Positions 1-5,846 of a stretch of DNA of 5,846 nucleotides are shown here, in pieces (within the stretch, counting starts at the first letter, position 1; each line of letters starts with the position of its first letter). The stretch covers positions 1-5,846 of the forward strand of contig JAIORR010000051.1 in the NCBI GenBank assembly GCA_021108055.1. The letters are read 5' to 3'. The notes below the pieces were generated by a model. The model was not told the DNA's origin. It worked only from the letters and a program-made list of their open reading frames with translations, and searched no databases. Source of the stretch: Candidatus Cloacimonadota bacterium. Its GTDB lineage: Bacteria; Cloacimonadota; Cloacimonadia; Cloacimonadales; TCS61. The translations under genes and the position numbers were made by a program.

Positions 1-894
1 TTCTTTACAATCCCGCATGAGCAAAGCGATTTCCCTGATAAAACATTAGCTCTCAGTTTTTATAAATGGGATAAGCTGAAGAAAAATCCATTCGAGTATT
101 ACATTGAATATATTGCAGGTTTCAAAGCTCGTAATCCGCAGATTATGAACGACTTCAGCAGTAAATTGATCGGCACGATATCGCACAGTATCTTTGCTCT
201 CATCTGGAATCGTTTGATAGAGGTTTATCATGGCAACACGATCCATCATAATTTTATGTATAATACGAAAAACTATATTGAGCAGTCTATTGAACACTTC
301 CTGAAATACAATAAAAAGCTTAAATATCTTTCACCACATAATTACTCTGAAAATTATTTCAGGAATATCTTCATCCCGATCCTGAAAGACGGAATTGCAA
401 ATTTCTTCTACCGGCTTCACAATGATCTGCAATTAACAGATAAAAATATTTCCGTATTTCCTGAAACCGGAAAAGTAACGCAGAAGAAATTCTTTGATCT
501 GGATGAGATCGAAATTTCCTTGCGCGGCAGACCGGACCTTCGCATCCATACAGCCGATGATGAATTGTATATTTTCGACTACAAAACCGGAAGTAGTAAT
601 AATAAAAAAATCAAAAAATATAATGAGCAATTACAATTCTATGAATCGATAAACTATCTTATCGAATCACCGGAATTAGAAAATAAACTTAACTCCTATC
701 TGTTCTTTATTGAGGAGAAAAAACTATCGATATTAACTAAACCGATCGACCTGAAAGAAGCAATAACAGAGGTCGTTCAAAGCATTCTGGAAAACGGGTT
801 TTATTTGGCAGGATCGAAAGATGAATATGAAGATATCGAGATCACACGCCGTGACCTGAAAATGAAGCTGGAATCCGGAAATATAGAGAATTGA
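1..894 (+). CDS. addB: AddB-like subunit, C-terminal RecB-type PD-(D/E)XK nuclease domain (5' partial)
   Basis: The frame is open from the first base, so the true start lies upstream. The ATG at 145 is internal, because matching sequence precedes it. In 297 visible residues the RecB-family nuclease (PDDEXK_1 type) motifs occur in order. Residues 18-40 match the domain's opening helix, with KNPFEYY where many relatives have CPF-x-Y-Y. IGTISHSIF carries the motif His at residue 62. GRPDLR carries D179, IFDYKTG carries D193 and K195, and a QLQFY block follows. In AddAB this domain cuts one strand behind the helicase at double-strand breaks. The assignment as AddB rather than a stand-alone nuclease rests on the addA-like gene downstream. 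There is no cysteine in the visible part, so the Fe-S cluster of Bacillus AddB should be absent. The inactive-helicase part, where Chi recognition lies in characterised AddAB, is off-window. The gene ends with TGA at 892-894. Confidence 0.82.
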   Translation, partial: FFTIPHEQSDFPDKTLALSFYKWDKLKKNPFEYYIEYIAGFKARNPQIMNDFSSKLIGTISHSIFALIWNRLIEVYHGNTIHHNFMYNTKNYIEQSIEHFLKYNKKLKYLSPHNYSENYFRNIFIPILKDGIANFFYRLHNDLQLTDKNISVFPETGKVTQKKFFDLDEIEISLRGRPDLRIHTADDELYIFDYKTGSSNNKKIKKYNEQLQFYESINYLIESPELENKLNSYLFFIEEKKLSILTKPIDLKEAITEVVQSILENGFYLAGSKDEYEDIEITRRDLKMKLESGNIEN

Positions 895-900
895 AAAGAA
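890..900 (+). repeat. 11-bp direct repeat, left copy at the restriction-modification cassette edge
   Basis: The string ATTGAAAAGAA overlaps the addB stop codon. An identical copy lies at 2633-2643, near the 3' end of the methylase gene, so the pair brackets most of the cassette. The match does not extend on either side. A-rich strings of this kind are common in Lys/Glu-rich coding DNA, so the repeat may be coincidence rather than an insertion scar. Confidence 0.25.
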
Positions 901-926
901 ATTATTATTTTTTTATTTTCATGGAT

Positions 927-933
927 AAAAAGG
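927..933 (+). promoter_or_regulatory. Ribosome binding site of the restriction endonuclease gene
   Basis: AAAAAGG stands 7 nt before the ATG at 941. The nearest in-frame stop upstream is the TAA at 926-928, so ATG 941 is the only ATG start available. The surrounding 46-nt gap (895-940) is extremely A+T-rich and contains no hairpin that would work as a terminator. Confidence 0.55.
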
Positions 934-940
934 TATTTTA

Positions 941-1555
941 ATGAACCTGGAAATTTTGGAAAATGCTCTCAAAAAGAGATGGACATATAAATATAAATGG
1001 GGAAGAAAGCAAAGTAATGAGTGGGATGAATCGACAAATTTCATATATAATACAAAAACATTCAGCAGTTTATTAGAACAGATCAAACACTTTGATGTTA
1101 ACTTGCAAAATTATGCTTTAAACAGATGGTATAATTTTTGGAGTGCGATGGGTGTTGAATATATTTTTTCAATACATAAAATCGTTGTTCCAAACATAAA
1201 TCGTTATGATAAATTAGTAGATTTTAAAATAAATAATATCCCATTTGATCATAAAACATCGATTTTCCCAAAAGGATTCGGCAAGCCGATTGAATATGCA
1301 AAAAAAAATAAAATCGAAATGATAAAATGGTTGTATATCAATCAAAGTCAGGAGGGTAGAAAACATTTAAAAAACAGGCTTTTCATAGTTCTATATGACA
1401 GCATCTGCCACGATCATTGGAAACTGAAAGCAGAAATCTTTTTGTTAAAAAAAGCTATCGATGCTTATATTGAAAAATTTGATAAAGCAAATTTATGTAA
1501 AATTAAGTTCGGAGATGATATTGTTTATTCGGACATCATCTGGCTGGAAAGGTGA
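941..1555 (+). CDS. Putative type II restriction endonuclease, PD-(D/E)XK-like
   Basis: This is a complete ORF of 204 codons. I do not recognise a named enzyme. Residues 92-110 read VDF, then IPFDHKTSIFPKGFG nearby, giving D94, then D103-x-K105. This D-x8-D-x-K spacing is typical of PD-(D/E)XK nuclease active sites, with the usual hydrophobic residues before each acid. E73, in a helix-like stretch (YNFWSAMGVEYIF), could be the additional acid often seen upstream. Size fits a single-domain homodimeric type II enzyme. There is no signal peptide or membrane segment, so it should be cytoplasmic. The adenine methylase that follows supports a restriction role: the pair would cut unmodified invading DNA. 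Six of its seven Arg codons are AGA/AGG, unlike the addB part. It ends with tandem stops (TGA TAA, 1553-1558), and the TGA lies inside the next ORF's ribosome binding site. It could also be a nicking or other nuclease. The recognition site cannot be read from sequence. Confidence 0.7.
   Translation: MNLEILENALKKRWTYKYKWGRKQSNEWDESTNFIYNTKTFSSLLEQIKHFDVNLQNYALNRWYNFWSAMGVEYIFSIHKIVVPNINRYDKLVDFKINNIPFDHKTSIFPKGFGKPIEYAKKNKIEMIKWLYINQSQEGRKHLKNRLFIVLYDSICHDHWKLKAEIFLLKKAIDAYIEKFDKANLCKIKFGDDIVYSDIIWLER
1550..1555 (+). promoter_or_regulatory. Strong ribosome binding site for the 28-codon ORF, overlapping the endonuclease stop
   Basis: AGGTGA lies 4 nt before the ATG at 1560 and contains the endonuclease TGA (1553-1555). 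Ribosomes finishing the endonuclease would stop on this site. It is a better Shine-Dalgarno match than anything directly before the methylase start, and this is the main reason to take the short ORF seriously. Confidence 0.5.
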
Positions 1556-1559
1556 TAAT

Positions 1560-1646
1560 ATGGCTGCAACACACGGTTTAATTGTAGATGCAACAACTTT
1601 CAAATATCATTCGGAATTTTTAGGGCAAAGTAGAATAGAAGATTAA
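1560..1646 (+). CDS. Possible 28-residue peptide between endonuclease and methylase
   Basis: This short ORF begins MAATHGLIVDATTF and ends GQSRIED. It starts 4 nt after the endonuclease stop, behind a good ribosome binding site, and its TAA ends 2 nt before the methylase ATG. The frame is open further upstream inside the endonuclease gene, but that part is an out-of-frame shadow. ATG 1560 is the start with a proper binding site. The peptide is hydrophilic with no membrane segment. It is too short to hold the helix-turn-helix of a restriction-modification control (C) protein. Possible explanations are a leader whose translation feeds ribosomes into the methylase start, a small functional peptide, or a remnant. 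A frameshifted C-terminal extension of the endonuclease is also possible, because the two frames overlap. No homology is recognised, so the function is unknown. Confidence 0.4.
   Translation: MAATHGLIVDATTFKYHSEFLGQSRIED
1637..1642 (+). promoter_or_regulatory. Weak ribosome binding site of the methylase
   Basis: AGAAGA, 6 nt before the ATG at 1649, is the only purine-rich stretch near the methylase start and has no GGAG or AGGA core. It lies inside the last codons of the 28-codon ORF, so independent initiation is probably poor. Coupling to the upstream stop codon is plausible. Confidence 0.3.
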
Positions 1647-1648
1647 TT

Positions 1649-2653
1649 ATGAACTACATCGGATCTAAAAATAAACTTTCTTCATTTATCGAAGATGCAA
1701 TAAAATCAATTGTCGGTAATGATCTGTCAGATAAAATATTTTGTGATATTTTTGCAGGAACGGGAATAATCGGTCGTAAATTCAAATCAAAAGTCAAACA
1801 GGTTATCAGTAACGATTTTGAATATTACAGTTATGTTCTTATTCGTAATTATATTGGAAATCATAATCCTTTAAATTATCAGGAAAATATTAATTATCTA
1901 AATGATCTTGATGAGGTCGAAGGATTTATCTATAATAATTATTGTCTTGGAAGTGGAAGCGGACGGCAATATTTCAGCAATAAAAACGGAAAAAAAATTG
2001 ATGCAATTCGTCAAAAAATTGAAGAATGGAAATCAAAAAAAGAAATTAATTCCGATATGTATTACTTTTTAATAGCTTCCTTACTTGAAACTGCGGACAA
2101 ATTAGCGAACACAGCTTCTGTTTATGGAGCCTTTCTGAAAAAGCTAAAAAAATCAGCTCAAAAAAGTTTAATTTTGGAACCTGCTCTTTTTGATATATCT
2201 GATAATAAACATGAAGTTTATAACGAAGACAGTAACGAACTTATAAAAAGAATCGAAGGTGATATTTTGTATCTCGATCCACCCTACAATGCAAGACAAT
2301 ATGGAGCTAATTATCATATACTAAATACTATCGCTAAATATGACAGCTTTATTCCAACAGGAAAAACAGGTTTAAGAAAATATAAACGATCGAAATATTG
2401 CAGCAAAACTTCTGTAGCAAATGAATTTGAAAATTTGATCAAAAACGCAAAATTCAAATATATTTTTCTCAGCTATAATAATGAAGGTTTGATGACGGAA
2501 TCTGAAGTAAAAAAGATTATGAGCAAACACGGGAATTATAATACTATTAAGAAAGAATATCAACGTTTTAAGGCAGACAGAACCGAGAACAGAAATCATA
2601 AAGCAGATTCGACAGTTGAATATTTACATATTATTGAAAAGAATGTTGATTGA
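1649..2653 (+). CDS. D12-class DNA adenine-N6 methyltransferase (type II modification enzyme)
   Basis: This is a complete 334-residue ORF. It transfers a methyl group from S-adenosylmethionine to the N6 of adenine in a specific DNA site, which protects host DNA from the partner endonuclease. The N-terminus MNYIGSKNKLSSFI is the usual opening of this class. DIFAGTG (33-39) is the AdoMet-binding motif I, NDFEYY (55-60) follows it, and YLDPPYNARQYG (208-219) holds the catalytic DPPY of motif IV. The order motif I then DPPY marks the alpha (D12) group. The middle block around YFSNKNGKKIDAIRQKI (108-124) and ETADKLANTASVYGAFLKK (147-165) resembles the M.FokI-type branch, probably the target-recognition part. 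The family call is firm; the FokI-branch call is from memory of sequence patterns. ATG 1649 fits the family's N-terminus exactly. It follows the 28-codon ORF by 2 nt and precedes addA by 18 nt. The target sequence is unknown. Confidence 0.93.
   Translation: MNYIGSKNKLSSFIEDAIKSIVGNDLSDKIFCDIFAGTGIIGRKFKSKVKQVISNDFEYYSYVLIRNYIGNHNPLNYQENINYLNDLDEVEGFIYNNYCLGSGSGRQYFSNKNGKKIDAIRQKIEEWKSKKEINSDMYYFLIASLLETADKLANTASVYGAFLKKLKKSAQKSLILEPALFDISDNKHEVYNEDSNELIKRIEGDILYLDPPYNARQYGANYHILNTIAKYDSFIPTGKTGLRKYKRSKYCSKTSVANEFENLIKNAKFKYIFLSYNNEGLMTESEVKKIMSKHGNYNTIKKEYQRFKADRTENRNHKADSTVEYLHIIEKNVD
2633..2643 (+). repeat. 11-bp direct repeat, right copy at the restriction-modification cassette edge
   Basis: This is the exact second copy of ATTGAAAAGAA from 890-900. 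It lies inside the last codons of the methylase gene (encoding part of HIIEKNVD). Its place in coding sequence, rather than beyond the stop codon, weakens its reading as a target-site duplication. Confidence 0.25.
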
Positions 2654-2660
2654 CGAGATT

Positions 2661-2665
2661 AAGGA
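2661..2665 (+). promoter_or_regulatory. Ribosome binding site of addA
   Basis: AAGGA lies 6 nt before the ATG at 2672, in the 18-nt gap after the methylase stop. An in-frame TAA at 2660-2662 overlaps it, so the addA start cannot lie further upstream. There is no room for a terminator here, which supports read-through from the methylase into addA. Confidence 0.6.
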
Positions 2666-2671
2666 TTAAGT

Positions 2672-5600
2672 ATGAAGCCAACGATCATTCGAGCCAGTGC
2701 AGGAACCGGAAAAACTTATCGGCTTTCTCTGGAATTCATTAACCTTCTGCTTTCGCAGAGAGTGGATTTCAAGGAAATTCTGGTTATCACTTTCACCAAG
2801 AAAGCAACTGCCGAGATCAGGGAACGAATTTTCGAACACCTGCAAAACATCGTTCATAATACCGAAGAAGCGCAAGAAATTATCAAGGGATTGAAAACGA
2901 TCAATCCTGAATTAAAATTCGATGCGAAAGATATTGAATTCCTGAAATGCACTTTTCAAAAGATGCTCACCGATAAATCGGAAGTGAACATCAACACCAT
3001 AGATTCATTCATCAATGCAGTTTTCAGCGGAATTATTGCACCTTTTCATAACATCGTGAATTATCAGATCGATAATAACATCAATGATGAATATCTCCCC
3101 GAAATTTATCAGCACATTTTGAAAGATGATAATCTAAAACTTTATAAAAATGTTTTTCTGGAAGCAAAACGCAGAAACCTGGAACAATTCAATAATTTTA
3201 TTAAAGATGTGATCAATTATCGCTGGTTGTTCGAGTTCATCGATCTATCTGAATTTTCCGAAATAAATATTGAAAAAGAGAAAGAGAAATGTTTTCTTGC
3301 TTACAAAAAGATTTTAAGTGAATTTCTGCAACTTCTATCAAATGAGATCAAAATCTATCTCGATAAGAAAGATGACAAAATAACCTGGGATAAACTTATC
3401 CAGAAAAATTATTATGAACTATTAAAAGAGCAGATCGATTTTAATTTACTCGAAGTTGATAATCTGCATGACTGGTTTTTCAACTGGTTAACCGAAACTG
3501 CTTTCATCGAAGAGAATTATACACTTCTTCTAAATGATAATAATTTATGGAATGGAGGCAGGATCAGAAATCCGGAATTGAAGCCGATCTTTCAGGAAAT
3601 GCAACACGAATTGGCTGATTTTTTATTTTATGAAAAAGCTTTAAATGAGCAGTTTAATATTATTTCTCTCGCTGCAGAAATCCTTAAGATCTATGATAAA
3701 ATAAAATTCAGAGATAAGATATTTACTCATTCCGATATCAGCTACTATACTTTCCGTTATCTGTACGATAAAGAGCTTTCCATCATAGATAATAACAACA
3801 TCCTGAACATTTTTTATGAACAGCTTTCCTACAATACCCGCTTCATTCTTATCGATGAATTTCAGGATACCAGCATTCTGCAGTGGAAGATATTCCAACC
3901 TCTCATCAATGAAACTTTGAGCGGTGAAGGACAAAGATCTTATGGCGGATTGATAGTCGTGGGAGATGAGAAACAGGCAATCTACGGCTGGCGTGGTGGT
4001 GAACGCAGATTGCTTGCAGATTTTCAAGAACTTCTGAACTTTGAGATGCAAACAGATTCATTGACTACTTCCTACCGCAGCAAACCGATCTTGATGAACC
4101 GGATCAACAGACTGTTTAATTCTGAATTTCTTAATTTTATTAATGATTGGGATTATACGAATATCGATAGTTTCAAAAAGCAGGATGGTTTTGTTCAAGT
4201 TCATTTTCGGAATCGTGAAAAGATCGAGGGAGTTCAGGAAGAAAAGCTGGATCGGGTTCACATCTATCATGAATTCGTGAGTGAAACGCTTTTGCCGTTA
4301 ATGAAAGAGGGAAAGATCACACTTCAAGATACTGCTATCCTGATGCGGAAAAACAAGGAACTGGAAGAAATGGCAACTGTGCTTGATGAAGCAGGAATAA
4401 GCTACACATTGGAATCTTCCGGTTCGCTGTTCGATCACCACGCAATAAAGCCGATACTTCATATTCTGAAATTCATTGTTTATGAAGACCCGATCGAATT
4501 GATCAAATCCCTGCGTTCAGATATCGTGTTGATGCATCCCAAAAAACTAAAACAAATCCTGAACATATACAAAAATGCAGATGATCTTGATGATTTCTTT
4601 CAGCAAACTTCAGATGAGCATTATTTGAATAGTCTCCAGAATATCAAAAGTAAAAGAAATTCAATTGTAAATATCGTTAAAACGATTGTTGAAGAATTCA
4701 ATTTTACAAAACTATTTTCATCTGAAATAGAATTGAAGAATATTCATAGATTTCTGGGAATTGCAATCGAGTTTGAAAACACCGATCATGAGCACACCAT
4801 CGATCTTCCCGGATTTTTATCTTATTGCCGGGCTTTAAAAGAAAAGGATGAATATTCGCAGCTTGGACAAACCTATTCCGATGCTATCAAATTACTCACG
4901 ATCCATAAATCCAAAGGACTGCAGTTCGAAACCGTTTTCACCCTTTTTGATGTAACTTCACGTCCGGGTGGAAATTATACCGGTTTGAAATTATATTACA
5001 ATTTTGAAGATAATTTTGACGATCTTGAGGATTTTGCTTTAACCTACAATTTCGATAAAATCCTTAAAAAATCCAATAAAAAGGATCTGATTAAAAAAGT
5101 TGAGAAAAGAAATGCTGGTGAAGAGTTGAATAATATTTATGTGGCTTTTACCAGGGCAAAGAACAATCTTTTTATCTATCTGCATTACAAAAAGACAGGT
5201 AACCTTGAGAAATTTATCGGGGACATCAAGAATGAAAGTTCCGTTCTGAAAAATGTTACAAAAACTGTTTTCAATGAGTTTTCCGATGACATGAAATCTA
5301 TTTCCGATGTTCATCAAATAATTGAATATGGAAAAATAACCAGAGATATTTCCGACAAAGAAATTCAGAAATCTGCTTCTTTACCATTTGCAGGAAAATA
5401 CATGGAACTTTTCAACTGGGAAGATATTTCTGAAAAAGAACAGGAAAATCTTCATCAGATAAAAAAAGAATTTTTGGAGAATCAAAGCCTTCTTACCGGG
5501 AATATTGTTCATTTTTATTTATCTAATATCGATTATGATAATGATCAAAACAGAAAAGTTGCTTTTTACAGAACAATCGCGAAATATGGAAGTTTGATGC

Positions 5601-5846
5601 ATCGTCATAAAATTCAGGAAATTATTGAAAAAACGAACGCTTTTATCAGAGAGAATAGCGAGTTTTTCAGCAAAGAAAATTGGGATAAGATTTTTAATGA
5701 ATATTTAGTATTCGATAATTTTGGGAAAGAGTTCCGCATCGACCGGATGATGGTGAATACGCAAAATAAAGAGATATTGATAATAGATTACAAAACCGGC
5801 ACACACTACAAAGAAGAGCAGCTTGACAAATATAAAGAGATTATTG
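2672..5846 (+). CDS. addA: AddA/RecB-like ATP-dependent helicase-nuclease subunit (3' partial)
   Basis: The frame is open for 1058 codons to the window edge with no stop or frameshift. It is the motor and second nuclease of the AddAB enzyme, which unwinds and trims double-strand DNA ends for RecA-dependent repair and destroys unprotected linear DNA. UvrD/superfamily 1A helicase motifs run in order: Walker A ASAGTGKT (8-15), VITFTKKATAEIRER (38-52, motif Ia), LIDEFQDT (393-400, motif II), VVGDEKQAIYGWRGG (429-443, motif III), TTSYRS (465-470, motif IV), TIHKSKGLQFE (743-753, motif V) and YVAFTRAKN (823-831, motif VI). The RecB-type nuclease follows with GNIVH (H947), FRIDR (D1024), IIDYKTG (D1039, K1041) and EEQLDKY, so both activities look intact. 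Walker A starts at residue 8, leaving no room for the N-terminal Q motif of Bacillus AddA; this resembles RecB and Bacteroidota-type proteins. RecB itself is the alternative name, but the nuclease-bearing addB-like neighbour favours AddA. Confidence 0.9.
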   Translation, partial: MKPTIIRASAGTGKTYRLSLEFINLLLSQRVDFKEILVITFTKKATAEIRERIFEHLQNIVHNTEEAQEIIKGLKTINPELKFDAKDIEFLKCTFQKMLTDKSEVNINTIDSFINAVFSGIIAPFHNIVNYQIDNNINDEYLPEIYQHILKDDNLKLYKNVFLEAKRRNLEQFNNFIKDVINYRWLFEFIDLSEFSEINIEKEKEKCFLAYKKILSEFLQLLSNEIKIYLDKKDDKITWDKLIQKNYYELLKEQIDFNLLEVDNLHDWFFNWLTETAFIEENYTLLLNDNNLWNGGRIRNPELKPIFQEMQHELADFLFYEKALNEQFNIISLAAEILKIYDKIKFRDKIFTHSDISYYTFRYLYDKELSIIDNNNILNIFYEQLSYNTRFILIDEFQDTSILQWKIFQPLINETLSGEGQRSYGGLIVVGDEKQAIYGWRGGERRLLADFQELLNFEMQTDSLTTSYRSKPILMNRINRLFNSEFLNFINDWDYTNIDSFKKQDGFVQVHFRNREKIEGVQEEKLDRVHIYHEFVSETLLPLMKEGKITLQDTAILMRKNKELEEMATVLDEAGISYTLESSGSLFDHHAIKPILHILKFIVYEDPIELIKSLRSDIVLMHPKKLKQILNIYKNADDLDDFFQQTSDEHYLNSLQNIKSKRNSIVNIVKTIVEEFNFTKLFSSEIELKNIHRFLGIAIEFENTDHEHTIDLPGFLSYCRALKEKDEYSQLGQTYSDAIKLLTIHKSKGLQFETVFTLFDVTSRPGGNYTGLKLYYNFEDNFDDLEDFALTYNFDKILKKSNKKDLIKKVEKRNAGEELNNIYVAFTRAKNNLFIYLHYKKTGNLEKFIGDIKNESSVLKNVTKTVFNEFSDDMKSISDVHQIIEYGKITRDISDKEIQKSASLPFAGKYMELFNWEDISEKEQENLHQIKKEFLENQSLLTGNIVHFYLSNIDYDNDQNRKVAFYRTIAKYGSLMHRHKIQEIIEKTNAFIRENSEFFSKENWDKIFNEYLVFDNFGKEFRIDRMMVNTQNKEILIIDYKTGTHYKEEQLDKYKEII

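Noticed and set aside
241..255. Second candidate for the nuclease His motif (NTIHH, residues 80-84) in the AddB-like domain
   Set aside because: IGTISHSIF with H62 fits the G-x-x-x-H motif better and stands at the usual distance after the opening helix.
891..919. Sigma-70-like promoter before the endonuclease gene (TTGAAA at 891-896, TATTTT at 914-919, 17-nt spacer)
   Set aside because: The -10 matches only 4 of 6 bases and the stretch is so A+T-rich that such matches are expected by chance. The host's promoter consensus is also unknown.
1470..1499. Internal promoter for the methylase (TTGAAA at 1470-1475 with TATGTA at 1494-1499)
   Set aside because: The -10 match is poor and the spacing is 18 nt, inside A+T-rich coding sequence of the endonuclease. 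It is not distinguishable from background.
1461..1559. Upstream extension of the 28-codon ORF to the ATG at 1461
   Set aside because: This part overlaps the endonuclease C-terminus in another frame, lacks a good ribosome binding site, and its translation looks like an out-of-frame reading.
2654..2671. Terminator between methylase and addA
   Set aside because: The gap is only 18 nt, holds the addA ribosome binding site, and has no stem-loop followed by a T run.
3641..4270. Minus-strand open frames opposite addA
   Set aside because: They lie fully within the well-supported helicase gene, have no recognisable product or ribosome binding site, and are explained as antisense shadows.

Overview
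The window comes from a low-GC, gene-dense bacterial genome. It lies on the + strand of one tightly packed gene run, and both ends are cut through genes. The coding style is rich in Lys, Asn, Ile and Glu. The gene order is an AddB-type protein followed by an AddA-type protein whose N-terminus begins almost directly at the Walker A loop. The AddB-type nuclease domain has no iron-sulfur cysteines. Together these fit a Bacteroidota- or Cloacimonadota-like lineage better than a Bacillus-type Firmicute. This placement is an inference, and no taxonomic marker gene is present.

Layout: (1) Bases 1-894 hold the C-terminal 297 residues of an AddB-like protein carrying a RecB-type PD-(D/E)XK nuclease domain. 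(2) Bases 941-1555 encode a 204-residue protein with a PD-(D/E)XK-like signature, most likely a type II restriction endonuclease. (3) Bases 1560-1646 hold a 28-codon ORF with a good ribosome binding site, which stops 2 nt before the next start. (4) Bases 1649-2653 encode a complete D12-class DNA adenine-N6 methyltransferase. (5) From base 2672 to the window end runs an AddA/RecB-like helicase-nuclease. All UvrD-type helicase motifs and nearly all of its nuclease domain are visible, and the gene is cut at its 3' end. No gap exceeds 46 nt, and I see no terminator hairpin and no minus-strand gene.

AddA and AddB are the two subunits of the heterodimeric enzyme that processes double-strand DNA ends for recombination and degrades broken foreign DNA. 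The main point of interest is that a compact restriction-modification cassette sits between the two subunit genes, on the same strand and apparently in the same transcription unit. The cassette looks more A+T-rich and uses more AGA/AGG arginine codons than its flanks, which suggests a later insertion. The arrangement would link an enzyme that cuts unmethylated DNA with the machine that consumes the resulting ends. The 28-codon ORF between endonuclease and methylase is the least explained element and may couple or tune translation of the methylase.
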